Positions 53,608-62,664 of a stretch of DNA of 63,705 bases are shown here, one piece after another. The DNA comes from Humibacillus sp. Lineage in GTDB: Bacteria; Actinomycetota; Actinomycetes; Actinomycetales; Dermatophilaceae. Below the pieces are notes generated by a model. That model saw only the letters and a program-made list of their open reading frames with translations, searched no databases and had not been told where the DNA came from. The first letter of the stretch is position 1; each line of letters opens with the position of its first letter. Location of the stretch: assembly GCA_030452985.1 (NCBI GenBank), contig JAKDLG010000011.1, positions 1-63,705 on the forward strand. Direction: 5' to 3'. The position numbers were made by a program, and so were the translations under genes.

Positions 53608-54207
53608 TCAGGGGTGCAGGGCGTCGAACTCTGCCTCGCCGACGGCCTCGTCGTCGGCGTCGAGCCGCACGTGGCTGAGGATGCTCTGCAGCGCCCGCAA
53701 CGACGCGGTGGCCCGGTCACCCCAGGCGGAGAGATAGCTGAACTGCCACCACCACAGCGCCTCGACCCGGCGCCCGGCCGCGAAGTGCTTCAGGCCGTGG
53801 GTCAGGGCCAGCGCCACGTCGGCGACGTCGCCCGAGATCGAGCCGGCGGCGAGCTCGCCCGAGGTCAGGGGATCGATGATGTCGACGTACTCGTCGATGC
53901 CCGAAAGCACGTTGGCCAGACCGTCGCGCAGCGGGTCGACGTCCTCGTCGGGGCCGGCGTCGGCCTCGAACCGCTCGACCAGCACGACGTCCTGGATGGC
54001 GCCGAGGCGGGCCCCCGCCACGATCATCTGCGACAACGCCAGGGTGAGCACGGGCAGGGCGGTGTCGGGAGAGGTGCCCGACGCCACCTCGGTGACCGAG
54101 GTGAGGAAGATGCTCGCCTCGTGTGCCGTCAGCTCGGCCAGGCCGTCAAGCTCCAGCAGCTCGTCGACGCCGCTCGCGCCGGCCTGGTCGGTCTGCTCGC
54201 TGACCAT
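53608..54207 (-). CDS. DUF5063 family protein
   Basis: A 199-residue acidic, mostly helical soluble protein of unknown function, of the type often found beside recR in actinobacteria. Visible blocks are TAHEASIFLTSVTEVASGTS, FEADAGPDEDVDPLRDGLAN, GIDEYVDIIDPLTSGE and EALWWWQFSYLSAWGDRATA near the C-terminus, a Trp-rich motif of the family. The ATG at 54207 has GGGGAGA upstream. It is on the same strand as recR, with 136 bases between. Confidence 0.75.
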   Translation of the reverse strand: MVSEQTDQAGASGVDELLELDGLAELTAHEASIFLTSVTEVASGTSPDTALPVLTLALSQMIVAGARLGAIQDVVLVERFEADAGPDEDVDPLRDGLANVLSGIDEYVDIIDPLTSGELAAGSISGDVADVALALTHGLKHFAAGRRVEALWWWQFSYLSAWGDRATASLRALQSILSHVRLDADDEAVGEAEFDALHP

Positions 54208-54343
54208 GGTGCTCTCCCCTGCTCGTGCCGGATGCCGCTGCCTGCTCTGGTCGTGCTCAGTCTGCCGCTCCAGCAACTCCCCGTCGACCCTCGCGGCCAC
54301 GATTTCCGCACGGCCTGATCCCCGCGGCGCCCAGCGGGGCGGG

Positions 54344-54943
54344 TCAGGCGTCGACGCGGCGCCGGCCCTCGAACGCACGGCCGAGCGTGACCTCGTCGGC
54401 GTACTCGAGGTCACCGCCGACGGGCAGGCCCGAGGCGAGCCGCGTCACGGTGACGCCGACGTCGCGCAGCAGGCGCGAGAGGTAGGTGGCGGTGGCCTCA
54501 CCCTCGAGGTTGGGGTCGGTCGCGATGATGACCTCCTGCACCTGACCCGAGCCGAGCCGGGTGAGCAGCTCGCGCACGCGCAGGTCGTCAGGGCCAATGC
54601 CGTCGATGGGGCTGATCGCCCCACCGAGCACGTGGTAGGTGCCCCGGAACTCTCGCGTGCGTTCGATGGCGACGACGTCCTTGGGCTCCTCGACGACGCA
54701 GATGGCGGTCTGGTCGCGGCGCGGGTCGGCGCAGATGCGACACCGTTCGGCCTCCGCGACGTTGCCGCACAGGTCGCAGAACCGCACCTTGGCCTTCACC
54801 TCGGTCAGGGCCGTGACGAGCCGGGTCACGTCTTCGGAGTCCTGCTGGAGCAGGTGGAAGGCGATGCGTTGGGCGCTCTTCGGGCCGACCCCGGGAAGTC
54901 GTCCGAGCTCGTCGATCAGGTCTTGCACCGCGCCTTCGTACAC
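54344..54943 (-). CDS. recR: Recombination mediator protein RecR
   Basis: A 199-residue protein that helps load RecA at gaps. It has the N-terminal helix-hairpin-helix ([20 protein letters not shown]), a four-cysteine zinc finger ([16 protein letters not shown]), a Toprim domain ([19 protein letters not shown], then [19 protein letters not shown]) and the C-terminal [16 protein letters not shown] block seen as [22 protein letters not shown] at 54943 lies nine bases after the NiCoT stop. The usual neighbour YbaB/EbfC is missing between dnaX and recR. Confidence 0.96.
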   Translation of the reverse strand: MYEGAVQDLIDELGRLPGVGPKSAQRIAFHLLQQDSEDVTRLVTALTEVKAKVRFCDLCGNVAEAERCRICADPRRDQTAICVVEEPKDVVAIERTREFRGTYHVLGGAISPIDGIGPDDLRVRELLTRLGSGQVQEVIIATDPNLEGEATATYLSRLLRDVGVTVTRLASGLPVGGDLEYADEVTLGRAFEGRRRVDA

Positions 54944-54952
54944 CCCTGCAGC

Positions 54953-56131
54953 CTAAGCCCCGTCGGGCGCCTGACCGTACGCCTCACCGTGCGCCTCGCC
55001 CGGCAGGGCCCAGCGCTCCTCCACCCGGCCGAACTTCCAGACCGCGAGCGCAACGGCCCACGTCACCGCGAAGAGCCCGACGATCCAGAAGCCGATGGCG
55101 CCGAGGTCGATGTTCCCGATCCACCCGAGCAGGCCCGAGGTGATGTCGAGCTTCTCGGTGAGGATGGAGACGATCTCGATGCCGCCGATGCCGAGCGCGA
55201 CCGCGACCGACAGCGCCGTGACGGTGATGTTGTAGTAGATCTTGCGCACCGGCCTGCTGAACGCCCAACCGTAGGCGAAGTTCATGAACGAGCCGTCGAT
55301 CGAGTCGAGCAGCGACATGCCCGCAGCGAAGAGGATCGGCAGGGTGAGCACGGCGTACCAGGGCAGGTTGGCCGCAGCCGCCCCACCCGCGATGACGAGC
55401 AGCCCCACCTCGGTCACGGTGTCGAACCCCAACCCGAAGAGCAGGCCGACCGGGTACATGTGCCACGGCTTGGTCACCGCTCGGGTGACCCGGCCGAGGA
55501 TGCGGTTGAGAAACCCGCGCTGGTCGAGCTGGCGCTCCAGATCGGCTTCGTCGAACTGGCCCGACCGCATTCCGCGGAACACCTTGATGATGCCGATCAG
55601 GGCCGCGAGGTTGACCAGGCCGATGAGCAGCAGGAAGACGCCCGACACCGTTGTGCCCCACAGGCCGGTGGTCTGCTGGAGGGTGGACTGGTCGTCCTCG
55701 AGCGCACCGGCGAGGGCCCGGATGCCGAACGCGAGCAGCGTGACCATGATGAAGACCACGGAGGAGTGGCCGAGGCTGAACCAGAACCCGACGCTGAGCG
55801 GTCGTTTGCCTTCCGTCATCAGCTTGCGGGTCGTGTTGTCGATGGCGGCGATGTGGTCGGCGTCGAAGGCGTGCCGCATCCCGAGCGTGTAGGCGGTCAC
55901 GCCGAGGCCGACCCCGAACAGCTGGCCCGCGACCTGGTACTCCTGGGGGGCGACCACCCAGACGAGCAGGCCCCACCCCAGCACGTGCAGCAGCAGGATG
56001 AAGCCGGCCATCCCCAGCAGGCTGCGTCGCTCGGGCCGGCTCAGCCGGTCGAGAAGGCGGCCCGACGACTGCGACGACGGTGGCGAGGAGGTGACGGTCA
56101 CCCCACCACCGTAGATGCGACTCAGTCGCAT
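54953..56131 (-). CDS. Nickel/cobalt transporter of the NiCoT family
   Basis: A 392-residue membrane permease with about eight helices. The NiCoT signature is complete: RHAFDADHIAAIDNTTRK in helix 2 (the HX4DH metal motif), FSLGHSSVVFIMVT, LLFGLGFDTVTEVGLL and GMSLLDSIDGSFMNFAYGWA. It imports Ni2+ or Co2+ with high affinity. The ATG at 56131 gives the longest form, but the first seven codons lie inside a perfect palindrome; the GTG at 56101 may be the true start, leaving the palindrome as operator. It stands between plsC and recR. Confidence 0.92.
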   Translation of the reverse strand: MRLSRIYGGGVTVTSSPPSSQSSGRLLDRLSRPERRSLLGMAGFILLLHVLGWGLLVWVVAPQEYQVAGQLFGVGLGVTAYTLGMRHAFDADHIAAIDNTTRKLMTEGKRPLSVGFWFSLGHSSVVFIMVTLLAFGIRALAGALEDDQSTLQQTTGLWGTTVSGVFLLLIGLVNLAALIGIIKVFRGMRSGQFDEADLERQLDQRGFLNRILGRVTRAVTKPWHMYPVGLLFGLGFDTVTEVGLLVIAGGAAAANLPWYAVLTLPILFAAGMSLLDSIDGSFMNFAYGWAFSRPVRKIYYNITVTALSVAVALGIGGIEIVSILTEKLDITSGLLGWIGNIDLGAIGFWIVGLFAVTWAVALAVWKFGRVEERWALPGEAHGEAYGQAPDGA

Positions 56132-56135
56132 CTAC
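56111..56135. promoter_or_regulatory. Perfect 25-base palindrome at the NiCoT gene start
   Basis: GTAGATGCGACT-C-AGTCGCATCTAC has perfect 12-base arms around one central base. It sits at the start of the nickel/cobalt transporter gene, 25 bases after the plsC stop. It matches no metal-regulator consensus that I can recall with confidence (it is not NikR GTATGA-N16-TCATAC). A metal-responsive repressor site is the simplest reading. Confidence 0.65.
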
Positions 56136-56159
56136 AACGGAACGCCACCAAGAGGAGCG

Positions 56160-56834
56160 TCAGGCCGTGGGCTCTGCGCCTGGCACCTCGTTGTAGCCCG
56201 GCGCCCGTTGCTGCCCGCTGAGGGCGGCGATGGCGTCCATCACCTCGTCGGTGAGTTGCCGTCGGGCCTTACCGGCCGGCATCCCGGCGAAGCGCTCGAT
56301 GCCGATCGGCTCACCGAAACGGACGGTGACCTTCGCGAGCTTGGGGAACCTTGCCCCGACCGGCTGGATGTTCTCGGTGCCGATCAGACCGACGGGCAGC
56401 ACCGGCACCCCCGCCGTCAGGGCCAGCCAGGCCACGCCGGTGCGGCCCCGGTAGAGCCGGCCATCACGCGATCGGGTGCCCTCCGGGTAGATGCCGAACG
56501 CGTCGCCCTCGTTGATCACCTCGAGCGCCTGGTCGAGGCTCTCCTGGGCGGCGCTGGTCGACCCCCGGTCGACCGGGATCATGCCGACGGCGCTGAAGAA
56601 GCCCTTGCGCAGGGCCCCGCCCACACCTGAGCCGGTCCAGTACTCGGCCTTGGCCAGAAACCGCACCTGCCGCGGTGATGCCAGCGGGATCGCGAAGGAG
56701 TCGATGAACGACAGATGGTTGCTGGCGACGACCACCCCGCCGTGCCGAGGCACGTTCTCCTTGCCCTCGATCGTGGGGCGGTACAGCGCATGGGACAGCG
56801 GGTACAGCACATTGCGCCCGAGGCTGTAGAACAT
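56160..56834 (-). CDS. plsC: 1-Acyl-sn-glycerol-3-phosphate acyltransferase family protein
   Basis: A 224-residue PlsC-type acyltransferase of phospholipid synthesis. The catalytic HX4D motif is in SNHLSFIDSFAI near residue 40, and the substrate block is FGIYPEGTRSRDGRLYRGR with the EGTR motif; VLPVGLIGTENIQP follows. A hydrophobic N-terminus (YSLGRNVLYPLSHAL) probably attaches it to the membrane. The symbol is by family; several paralogues with different acyl acceptors exist in actinobacteria. It lies between dnaX and the NiCoT gene, 150 bases after the dnaX stop. Confidence 0.88.
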   Translation of the reverse strand: MFYSLGRNVLYPLSHALYRPTIEGKENVPRHGGVVVASNHLSFIDSFAIPLASPRQVRFLAKAEYWTGSGVGGALRKGFFSAVGMIPVDRGSTSAAQESLDQALEVINEGDAFGIYPEGTRSRDGRLYRGRTGVAWLALTAGVPVLPVGLIGTENIQPVGARFPKLAKVTVRFGEPIGIERFAGMPAGKARRQLTDEVMDAIAALSGQQRAPGYNEVPGAEPTA

Positions 56835-56984
56835 GGGGTCAGCCTAGAGCCGCATCCGCGGCTGCGCCGAGACGTCCGCGAATGGAAGCCGGCCCAAATC
56901 ACGCAGACCCGCGACCGGGTCGGCCACGAAGTGCCCGACCCGCTGCGCGTTGGCCGCGGGCAACGGTGTCAGTCTGCGCCGCGG

Positions 56985-59615
56985 TCAGTCGTCGCTCTCG
57001 GAGAGCACCCGACCGCCGAAGACCCGCTCGACCACCGACCGCCCGACGTCGCCCGACACCTCGATGTTCTCGTCGTCGTCGCTCACGGCGGCGTCGTCGC
57101 CGAGGTCGTCGCGGCCCGTCTGCTCCGGCTCGTCGGGCGGGCGCGTTCCGGAGCGGGCGCCGGCGAGCGACTCTCGCACGGCGTTCGCCCCGCGCCTCGG
57201 CGCGCCAGGATCAGGGCCGGAGGCGCTCGCTCTCCGGTCGTCGGACGGCGCAGCCGAGGAGGCGTGCGTACGGCCGGCTGCCGGAGCCGAGCCAGAGCTC
57301 GATCCACGACCCGGCGGGACCGCGTCGGTCGCGGCAGGGTCGCTGGCCCAGTCGGGCGCGGGCGACGTGACGTTGGCCCAGCCGGGGTTGTTCTCGAGCG
57401 ACCGGCCGGGCGTCGCACCGGGCGAGCCACCCCGCGGTGCGGGCCCACCACCGGAGCCCGGCGGCGGGCCGGACTGCCCGCTCGGCGGCTGCGAGTGCGG
57501 CTCGCCCTGGTGGGCGCCACCGGAGAACCCGGCAGACCCGCCAGCTCCCGACACGGCAGCACCCGGGCCCGGGTTCGCCTCAGTGGCCTGCTCGGGCAGC
57601 GGGATGCCGTCGACGATCGCGTCGACCCCCAGCTCGTCGATGAGGGCCTGGCGCACGAGCTCGGCGTGGTTGCCCGAGCGGAAGGTGTTGGTCAGCCCCA
57701 CCGTGCCGATGCCGAGAGTGAGGGTGCGGCCGTCGTAGGCCATCACCTGGGCGTGCTGCGACACGAAGGTCCAGGTAGCTCTGCGCATCCCCGAGATACG
57801 CCCGAGCACATCTGGCCAGGCCCGTCGGATAGCGTCGGTGTCCATCCCGCCGGATGCTGAGCCCTGCGATGACGATTCACCGCTCGGTGCCGTCGCCTCA
57901 CGGCCGCCCGCGTCACCGCCGCGGCGCGCATCCCCGGTCGCGGCGTTGTCGGCCCCTGGTCGACGGGGTGCCGGCGCGCCGGGCGGCGCCTCTACGGCGG
58001 AAGGGCCGCCCACCGACTGCGACGGGGTCGTGACGGGCAGACCGCCGGCCTCGTGGCGAGCCCGGTCGATCTGCTGTGCGTCGTGCTGACCCGCTGGCCG
58101 TTCGGGCTGCTGCCCTGTGGTCGCCGGCGGCGCCGGCCAGCTCGCGGGGTTCTGCCGCGACGAACCAGACGGATCGGCGCCGACGAGACGATCCACCGCA
58201 TCGGAACGGCCGACACCCCCCATGCCACCAGCGGCGTTGGCGGTTCGATCGGGCGTGCCCGTCACGCTCGCATGCGGCGGGGTGCGGTCGGTGACGGTGC
58301 GGGTAGGGGCAGAGGCAGGGCCGGAGACCCACGCGGCACCCGGCCCGCTGCCGGGCGGCGGCGAGCTCTGCGGCATCCCGACCGGCGGTGCACCCTGAGC
58401 CTGTTGCTGTGACCCCGAAGGCCCGACCGGCCCGCGAGCGGCAGAGGGCACTCCCCCGACGTCGAGGCGACGCTCGAGGCGGTCGAGCCGAGCGGCGTAC
58501 CCCTGCTCTCCGGAGGCGGCAGGCAGCAGGATGCGGGCGCAGATCAGCTCGAGCTGCAGGCGCGGGCTGTTGGCTCCCGTCATCTCGGTGAGCCCCGCGT
58601 TGACGATGTCGGCGGCCCGCGAGAGCGTGCCCTGACCGAAGGCCGCCTGCTGGCCCCGCATCCGCTCGAGCTGGTCCTCGGGGGTGCCGCGCAGCACCTG
58701 GCCCGCCCCTTCCGGAACGGCGGCCACGATGATGAGATCACGCAAGCGCTCGAGGAGGTCCTCGACGAAACGGCGGGGGTCGTGGCCCGACTCGATGACC
58801 TTGTCGACCTGGCGGAAGGTGGCCGCTCCGTCATGGGCCGCGAGCGCGTCGATCGTGGCGTCGAGCAGCTCACCGTCGGTGAAGCCGAGCAGCGAGACGG
58901 CGCCGTCGTAGGTGAGCCCCTCGTCGCCCGAGCCGGAGATGAGCTGGTCGAGCACCGAGAGCGAGTCGCGCACCGAGCCGCCCCCGGCACGCGTGACGAA
59001 GCTGAGCACCCCGGGGGCGACGCGCACCCGCTCCTGGTCGCAGAGCCTCTGCATGTACTCGGCGAGCTTGGCCGGCGGCACCAGCCGGAACGGGTAGTGG
59101 TGGGTGCGCGAACGGATCGTGCCGATGACCTTCTCGGGCTCGGTCGTGGCGAAGACGAACTTCACGTGCTCGGGCGGCTCCTCGACGATCTTCAGCAGGG
59201 CGTTGAAGCCCTGCGGGGTGACCATGTGGGCCTCGTCGATGATGTAGATCTTGTAGCGGCTCTGCGCCGGGCCGTAGCTGGCCCGCTCGCGCAGGTCGCG
59301 CGCGTCGTCGACGCCGCCGTGGCTGGCGGCGTCGATCTCGATGACGTCGACCGAGCCGGCGCCGCCGCGGGCGAGCGCGACACACGAGTCACAGACCCCG
59401 CACGGCGTCGGCGTGGGGCCCTGCTCACAGTTGAGGCAGCGGGCCAGGATGCGGGCGCTCGTCGTCTTGCCACAGCCGCGCGGACCGCTGAAGAGGTAGG
59501 CGTGGTTGACCCTGCCGGTGCGCAGCGCCTGCATGAGCGGCTCGGTGACGTGCTCCTGGCCGATGACGTCGGCGAAGGTCTCGGGCCGGTAGCGGCGGTA
59601 CAGGGCGGTGGCCAT
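56985..59615 (-). CDS. dnaX: DNA polymerase III gamma/tau subunit
   Basis: An 876-residue clamp-loader subunit. The AAA+ part has Walker A FSGPRGCGKTTSARILA, a zinc module CLNCEQGPTPTPCGVCDSC, Walker B YIIDEAHMVTPQGFNALLKI, and the sensor FATTEPEKVIGTIRSRTHHY. Residues about 400-610 and 680-830 are Pro/Gly/Ser/Ala-rich and probably disordered, separated by a small folded piece (RRAWPDVLGRISGMRRATWT) that corresponds to the tau C-terminal part. It is the largest gene of the housekeeping cluster. No classic AAAAAAG slippage site was seen, so a separate gamma form by frameshifting is not supported. Confidence 0.95.
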   Translation of the reverse strand: MATALYRRYRPETFADVIGQEHVTEPLMQALRTGRVNHAYLFSGPRGCGKTTSARILARCLNCEQGPTPTPCGVCDSCVALARGGAGSVDVIEIDAASHGGVDDARDLRERASYGPAQSRYKIYIIDEAHMVTPQGFNALLKIVEEPPEHVKFVFATTEPEKVIGTIRSRTHHYPFRLVPPAKLAEYMQRLCDQERVRVAPGVLSFVTRAGGGSVRDSLSVLDQLISGSGDEGLTYDGAVSLLGFTDGELLDATIDALAAHDGAATFRQVDKVIESGHDPRRFVEDLLERLRDLIIVAAVPEGAGQVLRGTPEDQLERMRGQQAAFGQGTLSRAADIVNAGLTEMTGANSPRLQLELICARILLPAASGEQGYAARLDRLERRLDVGGVPSAARGPVGPSGSQQQAQGAPPVGMPQSSPPPGSGPGAAWVSGPASAPTRTVTDRTPPHASVTGTPDRTANAAGGMGGVGRSDAVDRLVGADPSGSSRQNPASWPAPPATTGQQPERPAGQHDAQQIDRARHEAGGLPVTTPSQSVGGPSAVEAPPGAPAPRRPGADNAATGDARRGGDAGGREATAPSGESSSQGSASGGMDTDAIRRAWPDVLGRISGMRRATWTFVSQHAQVMAYDGRTLTLGIGTVGLTNTFRSGNHAELVRQALIDELGVDAIVDGIPLPEQATEANPGPGAAVSGAGGSAGFSGGAHQGEPHSQPPSGQSGPPPGSGGGPAPRGGSPGATPGRSLENNPGWANVTSPAPDWASDPAATDAVPPGRGSSSGSAPAAGRTHASSAAPSDDRRASASGPDPGAPRRGANAVRESLAGARSGTRPPDEPEQTGRDDLGDDAAVSDDDENIEVSGDVGRSVVERVFGGRVLSESDD

Positions 59616-59653
59616 TCCCGAACCCTAACCGCGATGGGCGACGCTCAGCTCTG

Positions 59654-59697
59654 CCGCTCGCCTGCCGCCGGCCCCCCGCTCGCCTGCCGCCGGTCCC
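59654..59697. repeat. Two tandem 22-base repeats upstream of dnaX
   Basis: The unit CCGCTCGCCTGCCGCCGGCC followed by CC (59654-59675) is repeated at 59676-59697 with one change (C to T). It lies in the dnaX promoter region 40 bases upstream of the start and could hold regulatory spacing or be a slippage product. Confidence 0.7.
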
Positions 59698-59715
59698 CCC
59701 GCTGACCTCCTATGC

Positions 59716-59783
59716 CAACACAACGAGTAGTCACCAACTCACCGGGTAGTTTCCCGGTGAGTTGGTGATTACTCGGTGTGTTG
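59716..59783. repeat. Long inverted repeat C between dnaX and the DUF3817 gene
   Basis: Two 31-base arms (59716-59746 and 59753-59783) differ at only two positions and enclose a six-base loop, TAGTTT. The arms begin CAACACAACGAGTAGTCACC on the left and end GGTGATTACTCGGTGTGTTG on the right. The element is distinctly richer in A and T than its surroundings. It lies between two divergent gene starts, where a terminator is not expected. Confidence 0.88.
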
Positions 59784-59833
59784 AGCAGGATGGGGGCCGA
59801 CCGCCCGAGTACGACGCCCCGTAGGAGAAACTC

Positions 59834-60304
59834 ATGTCGCCCCGCACCCTCTACCGCCGCGTCGCCGTCGCAGAGGTGGTCACCTGGGCGCTGCTGCTCA
59901 TCGGCATGTTCCTCAAGTACGTCACGAAGACCACCGACCTCGGCGTGCGGGTGTTCGGCCTGGCCCACGGCGTCGTCTTCATCGCCTTCTGCCTCGTGAC
60001 GCTGCTGTTGTGGGTCAACCAGAGATGGTCACCCCGCACTGCCCTGCTCGGCCTGCTGAGTGCGGTGCCCCCGTTTCTCACCGTGTGGTGGGAACGCCGG
60101 CTCGAGCGGTCGGGGCGGCTCGAGTCGACGGATGGCGGCTGGCGGCTGGCCCCCGAGGGTGAGGCACCGCGCACCCGCGTCGAGCACGTCGTGAGCCGGC
60201 TCCTGGCGCGCCCCGGGGTGGCCATCGCCGTCGGTGTGGGGGCCGTGGTGGCGCTGACCGCGGTCGCCCTCGTGGTCGGCCCGCCCGTGGGCAAGCAGGG
60301 CTGA
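59834..60304 (+). CDS. DUF3817 family membrane protein
   Basis: A 156-residue membrane protein of a family common in actinobacteria, function unknown. The DUF3817 core (residues 1-95) has three helices: VAVAEVVTWALLLIGMFLKY, GLAHGVVFIAFCLVTLLLWV and TALLGLLSAVPPFLTVWWER. After a charged linker there is a fourth segment (VAIAVGVGAVVALTAVALVV). GGAGA is seven bases before the ATG at 59834. It faces dnaX across a 218-base gap filled by repeats. Confidence 0.82.
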   Translation: MSPRTLYRRVAVAEVVTWALLLIGMFLKYVTKTTDLGVRVFGLAHGVVFIAFCLVTLLLWVNQRWSPRTALLGLLSAVPPFLTVWWERRLERSGRLESTDGGWRLAPEGEAPRTRVEHVVSRLLARPGVAIAVGVGAVVALTAVALVVGPPVGKQG

Positions 60305-60465
60305 TCGCAGCCTCCCCCTGGTTCGAGGTGACGCGACGCGCCCCGCCGCGTCCGAATACCTCGAACGGATGCCGCTGCCAGCGCGCTCCTGAGTGGACCT
60401 TTCAGCACCGGCCCAGCCCAGCGGCATACGGTGGGTTCACAACGAACTCCCGGGGAGGGACGCGA

Positions 60466-61122
60466 ATGGGCGTGGTCACCGTGCTGACCGGTGAGGTGCG
60501 AGCCGACGGCGTGAGCAAGGCCATCGACTCCACGACGCTGCTGCTACCCACCGACGTGAGCGCCGACCCTGGCGAGTGCGTGGTGCTGCGTGGGCAGAAC
60601 GGGTCGGGCAAGACGACCCTGCTGCGCATCCTGGGCGGGTTGCTGGCGCCGAGCGCGGGAACCGCCACCATCGGTGGCCGTGAGGCTGACGAGCGCGACC
60701 GGGCCGTGCGCGCTGCCGTGGCCGGGCTGCTCGGTGCGCCGACGACCTACCGCGACCTCACCCTGATCGACCACCTCGTGCTGATCGACTCGACCTGGGG
60801 CGGTGACCCGAGCACCTCCGACGACCGGGGCACGGCGCTGCTCGCGCGTCTCGGCATCGCGAGCCTCGACGACCGTTTTCCGCACGAGCTCTCGTCGGGG
60901 CAGGAACAGCTGTTCCGCCTCGCCATCACCTTCGCCCGACCCTCCAGCGTGCTGCTGCTCGACGAGCCCGAACAGCGCCTCGACACCACGAAGCGACAGG
61001 TCGTGATCGAGCTGATCCGCGAGCGCACCAGCTCGGGGTCGACCGTCGTGATGGCCTGCCACGACCCTGAGATGACGGCTTCGCTCGGCGACCAGGTCGT
61101 CGACATCAAGCCGGCCCGTTGA
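60466..61122 (+). CDS. ABC exporter ATP-binding protein
   Basis: A 218-residue single ATPase domain. Walker A is LRGQNGSGKTTLLRILGG, the Q-loop region GLLGAPTTYRDLTL lacks the usual Gln, the signature reads ELSSGQEQLFRLAITFARP, Walker B VLLLDEPEQRLD, and the switch His is in VMACHDPEM. The signature SSGQE deviates from LSGGQ but keeps Ser and Gly. The start at 60466 has GGAGGG six bases upstream. It partners the membrane protein encoded eight bases downstream. Confidence 0.88.
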   Translation: MGVVTVLTGEVRADGVSKAIDSTTLLLPTDVSADPGECVVLRGQNGSGKTTLLRILGGLLAPSAGTATIGGREADERDRAVRAAVAGLLGAPTTYRDLTLIDHLVLIDSTWGGDPSTSDDRGTALLARLGIASLDDRFPHELSSGQEQLFRLAITFARPSSVLLLDEPEQRLDTTKRQVVIELIRERTSSGSTVVMACHDPEMTASLGDQVVDIKPAR

Positions 61123-61130
61123 GGCCACGG

Positions 61131-62570
61131 ATGAGCAACGACAACCGGAGTGCTGCCGATACCGACGGGGTCGACGATGCCGACGGCCACGACAGCTTCG
61201 AGAACGTCAAGGAGTTCGACGATGCCGAGCTGCTCGGCCAGGCCGACTGGATCATCGGCGGCGAACAGGCCCGCAAGGCCCGGCAGCAGGGCCTCTACGC
61301 CGCCTATCTGGTCTTTCTCGGTTCGCTCGCCTACGGCTTCCCGCTCGTGCAGGCCCTCTTTCGCTCCTCCAACCCGGAGGTGCTGCGTCAGCAGCTCGCC
61401 TCCCCGGAGGCGCTGGCCCTGCTGGTCGCGGCCGTCGCCGCCGTGTTCATCGCTGCGCTCTGGGTCGGCCGGTTCCGCGGCCCGGTCGTGCCACCGCTGC
61501 CCTGGATCGACCTTGTCGTCACGACCCCCATCGACCGCGCCCTGTCGGTTCGCCGCTGGTGGCGCTTTGCGCTGAGCGCCGGAGTGTTCCTCGGCGCGAT
61601 CACCGGGCTCGTGCTCGGTGGCGGCCTCGCGTTCACCGGCGTGACCAGCCCTGTCTCGGTGGCGGTAGGCCTCGTGGCCGGTGCCGCGGTCGCCGTGGGC
61701 GCCACCCACCTGTGGCTCTGGTCGCAGGTGCGCGCGTGGCCCGGGCCCAACCGCGGCCCGAAGCTGATCTGGCACGTCTCCGACGCCCTGCGCGAGCTGC
61801 ACGTCGACGGGTTGCGCGCCCACTCGGCCAACACCTCGACGCTTGCCGGGTCGGCCATGACGGGCAACCTGCGCACCGCCCGGCTCGCCCTGGCCCGGCC
61901 GGTGCGCTTCGCCCGTGGCGTGCGGCTGCGGCCCGGTCGACCGTTCCCGACCATGGTGCGGCGCGACATCCTCGGGCTGTTGCGGGCACCGGCCTCGTTG
62001 GCCGCCGGGTTGGGGCTCGTCGTGCTCGGGGGCGCCGTCGTGGTCTGGGCCGCCACTCAGACCTCCGCCCCGGGCATCGGGGTCACCATCGGCCTGGTGC
62101 CGCTCTACCTCGGCTTCGGGGCGTGGTCAGAAGGTCTGCGCCTGCAGGCCGACAACGTGGGCACGCCCTCGCTCATCGGCTCGGGCCCCATGGCCGAGGC
62201 GAGTGCCCACCTCGTCGTGCCCGTCGCCTTCACGACGATCGTGCTGGCCGCGGGCGTGGTCGTGTCGAACATTGCGGGGCCGGTCTCGGCCCTGTCGCTG
62301 CTCAGCCTGGTCGCGGTGCTGGCCGTGCTGTGCGGCGGCCACCTGCTGGCCGCCTTCCGCGGCTCGGCCCCGGTGCGCGGCGGCCCGCAGGGCATGATCG
62401 CCTGGTACCTGATGCCGGTGATCCTCGTGCTGCTCGTCGGCTCGCTGATGACCTTCTTCGTCAAGGCCCAGCTGTGGTCGTGGCTGGGCTTCGCGGGCTG
62501 GGTCACCATCGGGTTCGTGTGGTGGGGCTTCTGGCAGACCCGTCGCCTCACCCATATGCACCGCGCCTGA
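61131..62570 (+). CDS. Multi-pass membrane protein, probable ABC exporter permease
   Basis: A 479-residue protein with about ten hydrophobic segments, for example GLYAAYLVFLGSLAYGFPLV, ALLVAAVAAVFIAALWVG, AGVFLGAITGLVLGGGLAF and LLSLVAVLAVLCGGHLLAAF. A 40-residue acidic N-terminus (DTDGVDDADGHDSFENVKEF) comes first. It resembles the DUF6297-type proteins that accompany single ATPases in actinobacteria, but I am not certain of that family name. GAGG is seven bases before the ATG at 61131. The transported substrate is unknown. Confidence 0.75.
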   Translation: MSNDNRSAADTDGVDDADGHDSFENVKEFDDAELLGQADWIIGGEQARKARQQGLYAAYLVFLGSLAYGFPLVQALFRSSNPEVLRQQLASPEALALLVAAVAAVFIAALWVGRFRGPVVPPLPWIDLVVTTPIDRALSVRRWWRFALSAGVFLGAITGLVLGGGLAFTGVTSPVSVAVGLVAGAAVAVGATHLWLWSQVRAWPGPNRGPKLIWHVSDALRELHVDGLRAHSANTSTLAGSAMTGNLRTARLALARPVRFARGVRLRPGRPFPTMVRRDILGLLRAPASLAAGLGLVVLGGAVVVWAATQTSAPGIGVTIGLVPLYLGFGAWSEGLRLQADNVGTPSLIGSGPMAEASAHLVVPVAFTTIVLAAGVVVSNIAGPVSALSLLSLVAVLAVLCGGHLLAAFRGSAPVRGGPQGMIAWYLMPVILVLLVGSLMTFFVKAQLWSWLGFAGWVTIGFVWWGFWQTRRLTHMHRA

Positions 62571-62664
62571 ACCGCGCTGAGCCGCGCTGAACCGCCCCAA
62601 GCAGCCATCGGGTGGCCATCAGCGGACCATCAGCACAGGGCGGGGTATCGGTAGGTTCGACGTC

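Noticed and set aside
56985..59615. Programmed frameshift in dnaX
   Set aside because: No run of six or more A and no A-AAA-AAG type site is visible in the GC-rich gene.
59616..59833. Small SRP RNA gene, often near dnaX in actinobacteria
   Set aside because: The conserved GGAAGG/AGCAG tetraloop core was not found on either strand; the gap is explained by repeats.
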